DNA of 54,268 nt from Candidatus Poribacteria bacterium (GCA_022826805.1 JAJDUH010000055.1:1-54268); one strand, 5' to 3'; counted from the stretch's first letter, positions 34,897 to 44,000 are shown. Notes: generated by a model from the letters alone, not told the origin. Numbers and translations: made by a program.

Positions 34897-35964
34897 ATGA
34901 AAGTTCGTGTTTTATACGGCAGCATTGTCTGTGTAACTTGCCTCTTTACACTCTTAATCTTTCAAAATTTTCGGAAGCGATGGAAGACTTCAGAAGCATT
35001 TCATAGGATAGTTCACGACACACCGCTAAACATGAGACTGCTGTTCATCGCCCCTGAACAGGTGAAAGTCGAAAATTGGAAGGTTGGGGAGTCTTCTGTT
35101 TATCACTTGAAAACAAACTCCGAAAGCAAACAAATTTCTTTTCATGTAGCAGCACGGGACGCTAAGGGGAGCGATCGATTTTGGTTGAAAACCGAAGGAT
35201 TTATAGAATTCAATGAGTTGGAAATTGAGTTCTGGAGGCTTTTGAACAAGACGAATCTCCGCCCGGGAAGTGAAACGCGAGGTTTCTTTTTTTTACGCAA
35301 TGGCCTTCCGTTTCCGCTACCGCCCGTAAAATTTCCGCCGAACCCAATCATTCTCGAAAAACTGGGAGACGAAATTGTGGAGACCCCTATTGGTCCTATC
35401 AAATGCGAACACATTTTAGCGCATATCCGCTCTCCAGATGGGGAACTTGCCCCTCTCTTGGAGTTGTGGACAAATTCTACGATTCACCCGCTTGGTCTGG
35501 TCCGTGCCCGATGGCGGGATACTTTTCTTGATTTAGTTGAAGTCGATAGCAAAAAAGTTCCCAACATTCCGCCTATCCTTTTATCAGAATTCGACAGAGA
35601 TACACCCATGGATGGCTCATGTTCTCGGTGCCATGTAGATGAAGTTGGCGGTAAAGATTTAAGGCTGGAATCCATGGGTTGGCTGAGGGGTGTGAGGTTA
35701 GATCTCACCGAGGCATTGTTTCATCACCGACAGGCAAAAATGGTCAAAACGGTCGATCTAATTCCTATCCACTTCACTGAAAAATCAAGCCGAACGAGGC
35801 AGCGAGCCATGGCACAGTTCTCATGGAAAAAGGGGAGTTTCTGGGTTAAACCCGATAAGAATGGTTGGTTGATGCTCTCCTTAGATACAATTGCACACCA
35901 AGGCAACATCATCGTTCAGTCGAATATAGGCAATTTGGACTTAGATATTAGTCCGAGGAAGTGA
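34897..35964 (+). CDS. Membrane-anchored CxxCH protein, fused form
   Basis: This is a 355-residue protein from the ATG at 34897 (GTGAGGG upstream; the frame start at 34882 overlaps the preceding gene). An N-terminal membrane helix (YGSIVCVTCLFTLLIF) is followed by a beta-rich domain with TPIGPIKCEHILAHI and LELWTNSTIHPLGLV, a CSRCHVDE haem motif near residue 240, and a C-terminal domain (AQFSWKKGSFWVKPD). The first two parts match the gene at 31025 and the last part matches the lipoprotein at 31869. It is probably a monohaem envelope protein; partner unknown. Confidence 0.65.
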   Translation: MKVRVLYGSIVCVTCLFTLLIFQNFRKRWKTSEAFHRIVHDTPLNMRLLFIAPEQVKVENWKVGESSVYHLKTNSESKQISFHVAARDAKGSDRFWLKTEGFIEFNELEIEFWRLLNKTNLRPGSETRGFFFLRNGLPFPLPPVKFPPNPIILEKLGDEIVETPIGPIKCEHILAHIRSPDGELAPLLELWTNSTIHPLGLVRARWRDTFLDLVEVDSKKVPNIPPILLSEFDRDTPMDGSCSRCHVDEVGGKDLRLESMGWLRGVRLDLTEALFHHRQAKMVKTVDLIPIHFTEKSSRTRQRAMAQFSWKKGSFWVKPDKNGWLMLSLDTIAHQGNIIVQSNIGNLDLDISPRK

Positions 35965-35974
35965 CGTAAACTTG

Positions 35975-37480
35975 ATGCTAACAACACTCATCCGCCGCGA
36001 ACTACTTGACAATCTGATGACGTTTCGCTTCGCAACAACACTACTCATTACCTTACTGCTCATTGTCGCCAACACAGCTGTTCTGATTAGGGATTACGAC
36101 GCACGGTTGGCAAACTATAATACTGCTGTCAAAACACACCAAGCGCAACTGCAGGAAATGAAAACCTATTCGGCGGGAAGGTTGGTCCTTGATAGACCTC
36201 CGAATCCTCTGAGTATTTTTAATACAGGGTTAGATAAACGCCTCGGAAACGAAATTTGGGTCTATCACGGTTATGTGCCGACATTGTGGGATGCCACTGC
36301 CCACGGCTCGGATAACCTGTTTCTTAAGGTCTTCGCTTCGATTGACCTTGTCTTTATCATCGAGATGCTCCTGAGTCTGATGGCGCTAATATTTGCCTAT
36401 GATGCTATCGCGGGTGAGCGTGAGGGTGGAACGTTAAGGTTGGTCCTATCACATCCAGTCAGTAGGGGGCACATTCTGTTCGCTAAATACATCAGTGCGA
36501 TGCTTTGTCTTCTCGTGCCTTTGCTGATGAGCCTTGGCGTTGTGATCATCCTACTAACCGCATCCGGTTCGATTTCCTTGAGTACAGATGATTTTCTTCG
36601 CATCGGTGGCATTGTTTTCACTTCTATTGCGTATTTGTCAGTGTTTTATCTCATTGGAATGCTGATTTCGGCGGCTACTCGCAGAGCCGGTACAGCACTA
36701 ATGTTCTCTATGTTTGTATGGGGATTTCTGGTGTTGGTGTACCCAAATATGATTCTTGTTGTAATTGCCCCTCAGCGCGCCCCGGAAGCACCCACAGCAT
36801 CTGCATTTAATCAAATGAAGCAGGTGTGGGAGCAGTTTGACACGGAGCGTAAACGTTTCCTTGCTAACGATGCCTTTCCAGGAGAGGGACTGAATTTTGA
36901 CATGATGGGGATGGGGTTTGAATCCCAGGTCTTTGACGGAGATCCATCAACGCTACGCTATTACTACCAAAGCGAGTTACACTTGGAGAATCTTGATGAA
37001 GGAACAGAATCTGGAGTGCCCCATGCCCAGAATTATTATAGTTTCCTTGAACCGAGGATTATCAGTACAGCAGAACAAACATGGCTCATCCGAAAGCCCA
37101 CACTGGAGGACATTTTCATTCAACCAGCAAACTCAGAGAGAATCTGGTTAAGATTTTCGCCGGCAGGGATGTATGATATAGCAACGCAGGCTTGGGCTGG
37201 CACTGATCTACTTGGCATCCAGGACTTTTTCGAGGCAGTTCGACAATACCGGCAGGGAGTGATCCAGCATTTTTATGATAAAAAAGTTTTCAGGGCGCGA
37301 CAATGGTTTTCTGCCGATAAGGGAGCAGTCGATTGGAACTCTTTACCCCAATTCTCATTTCAGAGAAACGGGGTGGAAATAAATACCAAGCGAGCATTCC
37401 CTGATCTATTCTTACTACTGATAGTGAATTTTGTTTTGTTTACAGCATCATTTCTGATTTTCGTTAAGAGTGAAGTGTAG
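35975..37480 (+). CDS. ABC-2-type transporter permease
   Basis: This 501-residue protein has one N-terminal helix, a long outer loop, and then a group of helices around AYDAIAGEREGGTLRLVLSH and RGHILFAKYISAMLCLLVPL, the classic NosY/GldF-like ABC-2 motif. The last helix is at the C-terminus (LFLLLIVNFVLFTASFLIF). The start may be the ATG at 35975 or the TTG at 35972. A second permease of the same build follows at 37803. No ATPase gene is in the window, so the ATP-binding subunit must be encoded elsewhere. NosY-like permeases often serve copper-enzyme maturation, which would fit the cupredoxin context. Confidence 0.85.
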   Translation: MLTTLIRRELLDNLMTFRFATTLLITLLLIVANTAVLIRDYDARLANYNTAVKTHQAQLQEMKTYSAGRLVLDRPPNPLSIFNTGLDKRLGNEIWVYHGYVPTLWDATAHGSDNLFLKVFASIDLVFIIEMLLSLMALIFAYDAIAGEREGGTLRLVLSHPVSRGHILFAKYISAMLCLLVPLLMSLGVVIILLTASGSISLSTDDFLRIGGIVFTSIAYLSVFYLIGMLISAATRRAGTALMFSMFVWGFLVLVYPNMILVVIAPQRAPEAPTASAFNQMKQVWEQFDTERKRFLANDAFPGEGLNFDMMGMGFESQVFDGDPSTLRYYYQSELHLENLDEGTESGVPHAQNYYSFLEPRIISTAEQTWLIRKPTLEDIFIQPANSERIWLRFSPAGMYDIATQAWAGTDLLGIQDFFEAVRQYRQGVIQHFYDKKVFRARQWFSADKGAVDWNSLPQFSFQRNGVEINTKRAFPDLFLLLIVNFVLFTASFLIFVKSEV

Positions 37481-37594
37481 GACGATTATCAGTACCGGTT
37501 GCTACGCAACCCTTTCAGTTAACAGTTAAGCTGTGATAGATTTACAAGAGTTCTCCAAGTACAAACGGCTCTGACTTATATCTTATCACTGAAA

Positions 37595-37745
37595 GTGTGG
37601 GGAATGCCATAAGGCATTCATACCGTTGATTCTGATTCGAATGCCACACGACATTGATACCCGGTGAATGCTTTATAGCATTCATACCCGGTTCATGCCT
37701 ATAAGGCATTCATACCGTTGATTCTGATTTTGATTCTGATTTGTA
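37595..37745. repeat. Hairpin array between the two permease genes
   Basis: Units GAATGCCATAAGGCATTC, GAATGCTTTATAGCATTC and ATGCCTATAAGGCAT are separated by ATACC(C) and GTTGATTCTGATT spacers, the same array type as at 6011-6240, here without recognisable MITE ends. The rest of the gap 37481-37802 holds a GGTTGC/GCAACC hairpin and low-complexity CTGATAACC sequence. Confidence 0.7.
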
Positions 37746-37802
37746 GCGAACGCACTGATAACCGCGACGCAGTCACTGTACTGATAACCAACAACTAAGA
37801 AA

Positions 37803-39233
37803 ATGATTTGGCACATCGCTAAACGCGAATTCCATGACAACCTAAATAGCCTCCGATTTGCACTCGCAACTGCATTACTGCTCGTATTGATGCTGACTAA
37901 CGCCGTTGTACATCTCCGAGAGCATCCAGAGCATGTTCAACAGCACATCGCTTCCACTACCAACGCCCTAAATGTGCTAACATCTCGTGCCGACAAGAGT
38001 TTATACGAACTTGCGCAAAAGGGACCTGGCTGGTTTTACAAAGCCCCTTCACCACTCCGTTTCTGTGCAGAGGGTGGTGAGTCTTTTTTGCCCAGTGCCA
38101 TAGAGGGGAGGCACTTAGTTTGGGAAATGTCCTTCGTTGTAAGAGGGAGACAACTAAAAAGCTTCTGGCGGCTGGAATATCCATCTATCTCCCCTGATTT
38201 ACAGAACGTTCGACCAGACGCTATAAAAGTAGATTGGGCATTTATCATAGGTTACGTCTTAAGTTTAATCGCGCTCCTATTCACTTTCGATTCAATCTCT
38301 GGTGAACGCGAACGAGGCACCCTGCGATTGATGTTAGCACATCCGATTCCACGCCATACCGTGTTGACCGGCAAGTTTTTGGGGGCATTGATAAGTATTC
38401 TCCTCCCCCTCTCTGTTGCGGTCTTAATAAATCTTTTAGTGATTTCTGCTTCCAGCGATGTCCAGCTCGATCCAGAGGCATGGATCCGTTTAGGTATTAT
38501 TTTCTTTACCGTTATCCTGTACACGTGCCTCTTTCTGGCATTAGGTCTCTTAGTTTCTGCCTGCAGCCAACAGAGCGTAGTGAGTCTTGTGATACTCCTG
38601 TTAGTTTGGGTTACCTTTGTGGTTTTTATACCTAATACACTTGCCTTAATCACGAGCAGCTTTTCATCACCGATGACCTCCGATGAATTTCAGGAGCGTC
38701 AATCCCGAATTTTTCATGAACTTTCGGATACGTACGAAGCTCGTTACCTGAAAATGTATGGGTCGTCCTCCGAAACAATACTAATTGAAGGTGAGTTCGT
38801 CACCAAAGACGCACAGCAGGCGGAACGCTTGAACCAAGAATACCTAACCCAGCAGAGCGCACAGGCAAGTCGCGCACATGCGATAACGCGTATCTCGCCG
38901 GTAGCAATTCTCCAGCACCTCTTTGAAACGCTTGCAGGAACAGGATTCAATCGTCATCTACATTTCTTGGAGAATGCTCAGCACTACGCTCGCGGTTTCA
39001 GGGCGTTTATCGTTGAAACCGATAGGAAGGATCCGAGTAGTCTCCATATCGTTGGGGTTCGCGACGGTATGTCAAAGAAGCCTGTCAGTTCAGAAGCAGT
39101 TCCAAAATTTGAAGATACACTCAACCTTACTCAAGATATCAACACGATCGCGATGGTTTTTTTTACATTGGTTATGTTAATGTTTCTTCTTTTTTTGGGT
39201 GCTTATCTTGCATTCGTAGGCATTGAGGTTTAA
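37803..39233 (+). CDS. ABC-2-type transporter permease, second copy
   Basis: This 476-residue protein has the same layout as the permease at 35975: an N-terminal helix (LRFALATALLLVLMLTNAVV), then FDSISGERERGTLRLMLAHP and RHTVLTGKFLGALISILLPL, more helices, a large outer loop and a last helix. The two proteins are clear paralogues and probably form a heterodimeric channel with an ATPase encoded elsewhere. AACTAAGAAA precedes the ATG, a weak ribosome binding site. Confidence 0.85.
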   Translation: MIWHIAKREFHDNLNSLRFALATALLLVLMLTNAVVHLREHPEHVQQHIASTTNALNVLTSRADKSLYELAQKGPGWFYKAPSPLRFCAEGGESFLPSAIEGRHLVWEMSFVVRGRQLKSFWRLEYPSISPDLQNVRPDAIKVDWAFIIGYVLSLIALLFTFDSISGERERGTLRLMLAHPIPRHTVLTGKFLGALISILLPLSVAVLINLLVISASSDVQLDPEAWIRLGIIFFTVILYTCLFLALGLLVSACSQQSVVSLVILLLVWVTFVVFIPNTLALITSSFSSPMTSDEFQERQSRIFHELSDTYEARYLKMYGSSSETILIEGEFVTKDAQQAERLNQEYLTQQSAQASRAHAITRISPVAILQHLFETLAGTGFNRHLHFLENAQHYARGFRAFIVETDRKDPSSLHIVGVRDGMSKKPVSSEAVPKFEDTLNLTQDINTIAMVFFTLVMLMFLLFLGAYLAFVGIEV

Positions 39234-39313
39234 TCGGCCTTCTTGAGTGCTAATCGCTAAGTTTTGTATCAATAATGGAAAAGGTTATTTTAGACTTTAT
39301 GGGAGGAAAAAAC

Positions 39314-40123
39314 ATGGTACGGAGATTCATTGGTACTTTTTCGAGTACTATTTTCTTCTTGGTGGCAATTTTCACCAACGCAGAGTTGGACGAGGAGCTT
39401 GTTTTTTATCTGACTTTTGATAACATTAAAGATCAAACGATCATTGATGAATCTGGCAATGGTCTTGATGCGGAGATTATTGAGAATACCGAGATTGTCA
39501 AGGGTAAATATGGAGAGGCAATCCACATTACAGAGGTGGGTGGAAATTGCGTCAATATCCCTGCCCAGGAGAAATTGAAGGTTGTAGGTGAAATCACAAT
39601 GATGGCATGGGTTTATCAAGAAACATGGAAGGGTCAGAGAGCACATTGGTTTGATAAGGACTGCCATACAGCTGGGCGGACTATCTGTTACGGCATGGCG
39701 ATTGCTGATCTCGGTAATGGACCAGAGATCTGGTTGTTCTTGGGATCAAGGAAGGACCAAGAGCAGCTACGGCATGAATTCGCCGTTCCCAGCAAAATGG
39801 CTGATAAAAAATGGAATCATGTTGCTGGGAGTTACGATGGAAAAACCGTGAAAATCTATTTAGATGGTAAAGTCATAGGAGAAGAAGATAAGGAATTCAA
39901 TTTAGTTGGGGATAATGACTCGGACGTTCGGATTGGCTGCACAAAAGATAGACCAAATGTTACATTCGTTAACGGCTTAATTGACGAAGCCGCAGTCTGG
40001 CGTCGGGCACTGAGTGAGGACGAAATCCGGCAAGCAATGAAAGGGGATTTCCTCGCGGTTTCACCGGGTGATAAAGCGGCAACCACCTGGGCGGATGTGA
40101 AGAGTAGAGCAGTCGCTCCTTAA
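39314..40123 (+). CDS. Secreted LamG/concanavalin-fold protein with C-terminal TTW motif
   Basis: This is a 269-residue protein from the ATG at 39314 (GGGAGGAAAAAAC upstream). The signal peptide is VRRFIGTFSSTIFFLVAIFT. The LamG/laminin-G-3 pattern follows: LVFYLTFDNIKDQTIIDESG, NGLDAEIIE, GEITMMAWVY, KWNHVAGSYDGKTVKIYLDG and VNGLIDEAAVWRRALSEDEI. The end SPGDKAATTWADVK shares the TTW tag of three other secreted proteins here. It is probably a cell-surface carbohydrate- or matrix-binding protein. Confidence 0.85.
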   Translation: MVRRFIGTFSSTIFFLVAIFTNAELDEELVFYLTFDNIKDQTIIDESGNGLDAEIIENTEIVKGKYGEAIHITEVGGNCVNIPAQEKLKVVGEITMMAWVYQETWKGQRAHWFDKDCHTAGRTICYGMAIADLGNGPEIWLFLGSRKDQEQLRHEFAVPSKMADKKWNHVAGSYDGKTVKIYLDGKVIGEEDKEFNLVGDNDSDVRIGCTKDRPNVTFVNGLIDEAAVWRRALSEDEIRQAMKGDFLAVSPGDKAATTWADVKSRAVAP

Positions 40124-40185
40124 AGGTTACCTGCAAAGTTAGAATACCTTTGCAGCTTAACAGCGGTTCATTTGAGGTGCATCTA

Positions 40186-40380
40186 ATGACTATAATAGTC
40201 GGTTCGTTTTTTATAGTATCACATTTATGGATAACTCAGATAAATCGGTCTGACAACAAAATCCGTGATGAAGGGAAAAAAGAAGCCACAAGGGAGTTGA
40301 TTAATGCACTTTTGGAAGCTCAAAATAAGGGTATGACATTGAGGGAATTCGCGGAACAAATCGAGAATATTGAGGGCTAA
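40186..40380 (+). CDS. Small single-pass membrane protein
   Basis: This is a 64-residue protein from the ATG at 40186 with GAGG nine bases upstream. One N-terminal membrane helix (TIIVGSFFIVSHLWITQI) is followed by an amphipathic charged segment (RELINALLEAQNKGMTLREF). The segment looks like a short regulatory helix pair. It opens a run of closely spaced AT-rich genes up to 43153. Function unknown. Confidence 0.5.
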   Translation: MTIIVGSFFIVSHLWITQINRSDNKIRDEGKKEATRELINALLEAQNKGMTLREFAEQIENIEG

Positions 40381-40406
40381 TTGCTTTGCTGCCGAAAGGA
40401 TTCATA

Positions 40407-40763
40407 ATGGGATGTGTTTATATCTTGAAAAATCCAAGTATGCCGGGCTTGATAAAAATAGGTTATACAACGAGAACGGCTGAAGAGCGTGCCAATGAAC
40501 TCTACGAAGGGGCAACTGGGGTTCCAAAGCGTTTTGAGGTCGCCTATGAGCATCCTTGTGACGAGCCCCGGACCCTTGAGGCCGCAGCACATAAGAAACT
40601 TGCCTCTTACCGTATTAACAATAATCGAGAGTTCTTTGAGTATCCAGCTGATGAAGCCTATCAATTAATTCAAGAACTTCACAAATTCCAAAGCACCATT
40701 TGGTGGCGAAAGTGGACATCGCACTTTTTAACGCGTTTCAACAAGAAAGCTAAGATTCAATAA
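40407..40763 (+). CDS. GIY-YIG-type protein of the T5orf172 family
   Basis: This is a 118-residue protein from the ATG at 40407 (GAAAGGA upstream). The motif is GCVYILKNPSMPGLIKIGYT, where VYIL and KIGYT correspond to the GIY and YIG strands. An Arg (ERANELY) and REFFEYPADEAYQLI with a Glu complete the pattern. Family members include phage and defence-associated nucleases and DNA-binding proteins. It is 12 bases upstream of the coiled-coil membrane protein, so it is probably in one operon with it. Confidence 0.75.
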   Translation: MGCVYILKNPSMPGLIKIGYTTRTAEERANELYEGATGVPKRFEVAYEHPCDEPRTLEAAAHKKLASYRINNNREFFEYPADEAYQLIQELHKFQSTIWWRKWTSHFLTRFNKKAKIQ

Positions 40764-40775
40764 GGAGTGTTGTGT

Positions 40776-42263
40776 ATGGAAAATGGATATTACTATAGCA
40801 CAGATAACGGATTCGCATGTGCAGCAGCAGGTAGAGGTATCACCGAAGCATTGCAAGAACACCTCAATATTATTGTGCGTAATGATGAATTGGAAACAGA
40901 AATAACGGGCTCACAGATTCAAGAGGAAATCAACGCTTTAGTTGAAGATAAAGAAAGGCTTGAGCAACAGAAACTTGATCGCCAAGAGAATCTCGAGTCA
41001 TTAACAAACGCTCTCGCTGAGAATGATGTCGAATTATCTCAACTACAAGTAGCATTAGAAAATCCCCCAAATACCGATCCTCCCTCAGACCCTCATATCG
41101 AAGAATGGAAAAAGAAAATCGATGGGAATAATTCGATATTGGACGATAATATTTCGGAATTAGAGACTAAGGAGGTAGAGCGCTCTAAAATTGAAGCTGA
41201 TCTCGAATTACCAACACAGGCAGAATTAAAGCCTCTTCGAGCTGAGGGAAATCCGCATGTGCAATTTACGTGGCTTGAAAAAGGATTTGCAGGTTTGACC
41301 GCATTCGTGCTTTTGGGGCTTGTCGTTTATCTCTTCATATTTTATGCTTCGGTAGGTGATAGAACTTTTACATCAGGTGTCGGGACTGCCGCACAAAAGC
41401 AACATATTATCATTCCTCAAGCTTGGTCCGAGGCATGGGAGGCTGATCCTAAGAACTGGTTTGTTCTTACATTCCCTTTTATTTTCCTCACACTTGCAGT
41501 TATCTTCTATTATTTTGATGAATACTCAGAGAAGAAACGGCATAAGTTCATAGTATTAGGTGCAACATTCCTAATTGATTTGATAATAGCAATCAAGATA
41601 TCACAACAGATTCATGAATTTAAAGAAGGAGCGGAAGCAAAATATTTGTGGACCGAAAATTACACAGAAATCTTGTCCGTTCTTTTCCTGGGGTTCGGAG
41701 TTTCACTACTCCTCGGTTACGGATTATCTTGGGTTATAAAGGTTTGGAAAGGTGTAAAACCGGATCAAGATGAATCTAAACGATTGCATAATTTGATGAG
41801 AGTCGAACAGAAGGACCGCAGGATTCAATTACAGGCACTCAATACTGAAATCGGGCACCTCGAAGAGAGGAATAGAAAACTGAAGGAGGAGAATGAGGGC
41901 TACAAGAACAGGATCAAAGAGGCTTTTGAAAAACCAATTGAGATACAGATTGCCGGCTTGAATACGAAACGCGAGGTGCTGCAAAAGCAGATAACGGAAT
42001 TCGCTGATCAAGTTGAAAGTTTCCAACGGGAAATCAATAGGTGTGAAACTGAAATTGAGAGTTTATTAGATCGCCAGCGTAAAAAGTTGGTTGACATAAA
42101 GAAATTGGAAAAGCAAGCAAGCGAGTTCGTGACTGGATGGTGCCGATATATTGCACAGAGGAATGCTCGGATACCCGATGATATTACTCAACAAATTGGA
42201 AACATCCAAGTTCTCGCAAACCAGACACTTGAATCATATATAGAGTCAATTAAGGGGACCTGA
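40776..42263 (+). CDS. Four-helix membrane protein with coiled coils on both sides
   Basis: This 495-residue protein from the ATG at 40776 (AAGGAG upstream) is not recognised. It has a long N-terminal coiled coil (about 35-145, Glu/Leu/Asn-rich), then four membrane helices in the middle (GFAGLTAFVLLGLVVYLFIF; FVLTFPFIFLTLAVIFYYF; FIVLGATFLIDLIIAI; ILSVLFLGFGVSLLLGYGL) and a second coiled coil (about 335-470). Its stop codon overlaps the start of the VWA-like gene (TGATG), so the two are coupled. The layout suggests a membrane scaffold or sensor. Confidence 0.6.
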   Translation: MENGYYYSTDNGFACAAAGRGITEALQEHLNIIVRNDELETEITGSQIQEEINALVEDKERLEQQKLDRQENLESLTNALAENDVELSQLQVALENPPNTDPPSDPHIEEWKKKIDGNNSILDDNISELETKEVERSKIEADLELPTQAELKPLRAEGNPHVQFTWLEKGFAGLTAFVLLGLVVYLFIFYASVGDRTFTSGVGTAAQKQHIIIPQAWSEAWEADPKNWFVLTFPFIFLTLAVIFYYFDEYSEKKRHKFIVLGATFLIDLIIAIKISQQIHEFKEGAEAKYLWTENYTEILSVLFLGFGVSLLLGYGLSWVIKVWKGVKPDQDESKRLHNLMRVEQKDRRIQLQALNTEIGHLEERNRKLKEENEGYKNRIKEAFEKPIEIQIAGLNTKREVLQKQITEFADQVESFQREINRCETEIESLLDRQRKKLVDIKKLEKQASEFVTGWCRYIAQRNARIPDDITQQIGNIQVLANQTLESYIESIKGT

Positions 42264-43153
42264 TGAAAAAGAATATCCTAGTAGTTGTATATGCAATATT
42301 TCTGGTTTTTATTGATGTCCAGAGATCAGGAGCGCAGACGTCAAATTTTACACCTATGAATATCGTTGTGATCCTTGACACATCAAATCGAATCTCTGAA
42401 CAAAGGCATCCCGGCCAAGTTGAAAGGGACATCGAAATAATAGAAGAAGTAGCCGCTAGATTTGTAGAGAAGACTAAGACGCATATAAGTGCCTCCAAAA
42501 CGCTTAAATATGAAGACCGCTTTACTGTAGTTATTCCCAGTCAGCCAAGTATTCCTCCAGTTCCCCGAAAGATTACAAAAAACCTCACGATTGAAGGTCC
42601 AAGGGAAGAACTTTCGAGTCTTAGAGGCGGCTCTGGTATTCTTACTCATTTAGATGAACAGAAAGAGGCACTATGTAGTGAACTTCCCAAATTATACGAA
42701 TTTGTGGGACAACACAGGCAAACCGGATCCGACATTTGGGAATGGTTTAAATATCAAGCAGAAAGCTACTTCTTTGAATCTCATCAGAATATCGTCATCT
42801 GTATTTCCGATGGTTACCTTAATTTCGACAAGAACATTGAAACCGGGCGTTTCCCTCGCACGTTCATGCGAGTAAGCCAATTACGCGGCGACCCTGACTA
42901 CGAAAGGAAAATACGAGGGGATCAAGGTCTACGACCGATAAATAAAGATTTTAGCCGTTACAAGATTGATTTCTTGATGACTGAAATACAACTTCAAACC
43001 GATACATCTGGTGCACCTTATCAAAAAGATTTTCAGATAATAACACTCTATTGGGAAACATGGCTAAACTCAATGGGAATTAAGTCTGTTGCTTTCGGTA
43101 AGGTAGGATATCCGGTTGGACAGAAAGTAAGAAATTTGATGCAAAATCGATGA
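42263..43153 (+). CDS. Secreted VWA-like protein
   Basis: This 296-residue protein has a signal peptide (KNILVVVYAIFLVFIDV, cut after SGAQ). NIVVILDTSNRISEQ looks like a von Willebrand A metal site (DxSxS, degenerate), and NIVICISDGYLNFD gives the later Asp of the site. The rest is not recognised. Translation is probably coupled to the coiled-coil membrane protein. It may bind a protein partner outside the membrane. A wide divergence from VWA is seen at the MIDAS Ser positions. Confidence 0.55.
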   Translation: MKKNILVVVYAIFLVFIDVQRSGAQTSNFTPMNIVVILDTSNRISEQRHPGQVERDIEIIEEVAARFVEKTKTHISASKTLKYEDRFTVVIPSQPSIPPVPRKITKNLTIEGPREELSSLRGGSGILTHLDEQKEALCSELPKLYEFVGQHRQTGSDIWEWFKYQAESYFFESHQNIVICISDGYLNFDKNIETGRFPRTFMRVSQLRGDPDYERKIRGDQGLRPINKDFSRYKIDFLMTEIQLQTDTSGAPYQKDFQIITLYWETWLNSMGIKSVAFGKVGYPVGQKVRNLMQNR

Positions 43154-43245
43154 ATTGATGAACGTCGAAAACCCAACCATTTTTGAATGTGATAACTTCC
43201 ACATTCTCCGCCGCATTAACTCGGAAACGGTAGACCTCATTCACC

Positions 43246-43707
43246 TTAAGTAACAGGGCTGTAAACACCGAGTACCTTATAGTTTTTTTTATCTGATTTA
43301 AACACGTCTTCCGTTGACTCACCTACAATATGGATAAGTCTGACTTCGGTGCCATATAGATTGGCAAGTATTTGTGCCTGGTTGGACATTTCTTTTGATT
43401 GCGTGGCGAGTTTATTCTCTGTCCCGTATTCCCATTGTACCGTTTTCCATCTGAATATTTTTCGGAGTTGAAAGCAGAATAATTGCGTAAATTCTAACGA
43501 TTCCGATTTTGGAATGTTAAAAAACATTTCCAAGATAGACTCTATTTTCTCTTCAATCTGATTAACTGCTGTTTTAAGCTCTTGCGCTTCTGTCTGTTCT
43601 GCGTGCTTTTTAATACTACCAACTATTTCTTGCAAATTAATAACCTGAAGTTTCCCTCGCGTGACAAGCCTATCGAAATCATGTTCAAAACCTGATATGA
43701 CCTTCAT
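43246..43707 (-). CDS. Hypothetical 153-aa protein, opposite strand
   Basis: This protein is not recognised. A helical region (INLQEIVGSIKKHAEQTEAQ, NQIEEKIESILEMFFN) is followed by a strand-rich C-terminal part (GTEVRLIHIVGESTED, KVLGVYSPV). The AAAGAGGAAC before the ATG and a frame free of repeats support a real gene. It is convergent with the VWA-like gene and the only minus-strand gene in the right half. Confidence 0.5.
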   Translation of the reverse strand: MKVISGFEHDFDRLVTRGKLQVINLQEIVGSIKKHAEQTEAQELKTAVNQIEEKIESILEMFFNIPKSESLEFTQLFCFQLRKIFRWKTVQWEYGTENKLATQSKEMSNQAQILANLYGTEVRLIHIVGESTEDVFKSDKKNYKVLGVYSPVT

Positions 43708-43860
43708 AGTTTTGTTCCTCTTTATTTTCTAAATGTGAGATATCCGACTTTTTTCCTACCTACACTTGAAAACCTGGACTTTACAGTTCTTACTGCCCAA
43801 AATGAACATTTTCTAAACCTATCAATCATGAAAAACACTTATTCTGTTTATTTGCTTATT

Positions 43861-44000
43861 TTAAAGACACAATTTTTGAGCGAAAAACGTGCATAACCGC
43901 TATTTTTCTCAAAAGTTACAAACGGTTTTTGCTGATTTTTGGATAAAAACTCACATTTTTTTAAAGTTGCACGTTTTTTAGACCAAAATTGTGTCTTTAA
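43861..44000. mobile_element. 140-bp MITE-like inverted-repeat element
   Basis: The left end (TTAAAGACACAATTTTTGAG, then CGAAAAACGTGCATAA) and the right end (GCACGTTTTTTAGACC, then AAAATTGTGTCTTTAA) are inverted repeats over about 35 bases. Single right-end-like copies lie at 27891 and 29262. The element ends 44 bases before the first glycosyltransferase, so it may also supply its promoter region. Confidence 0.65.
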
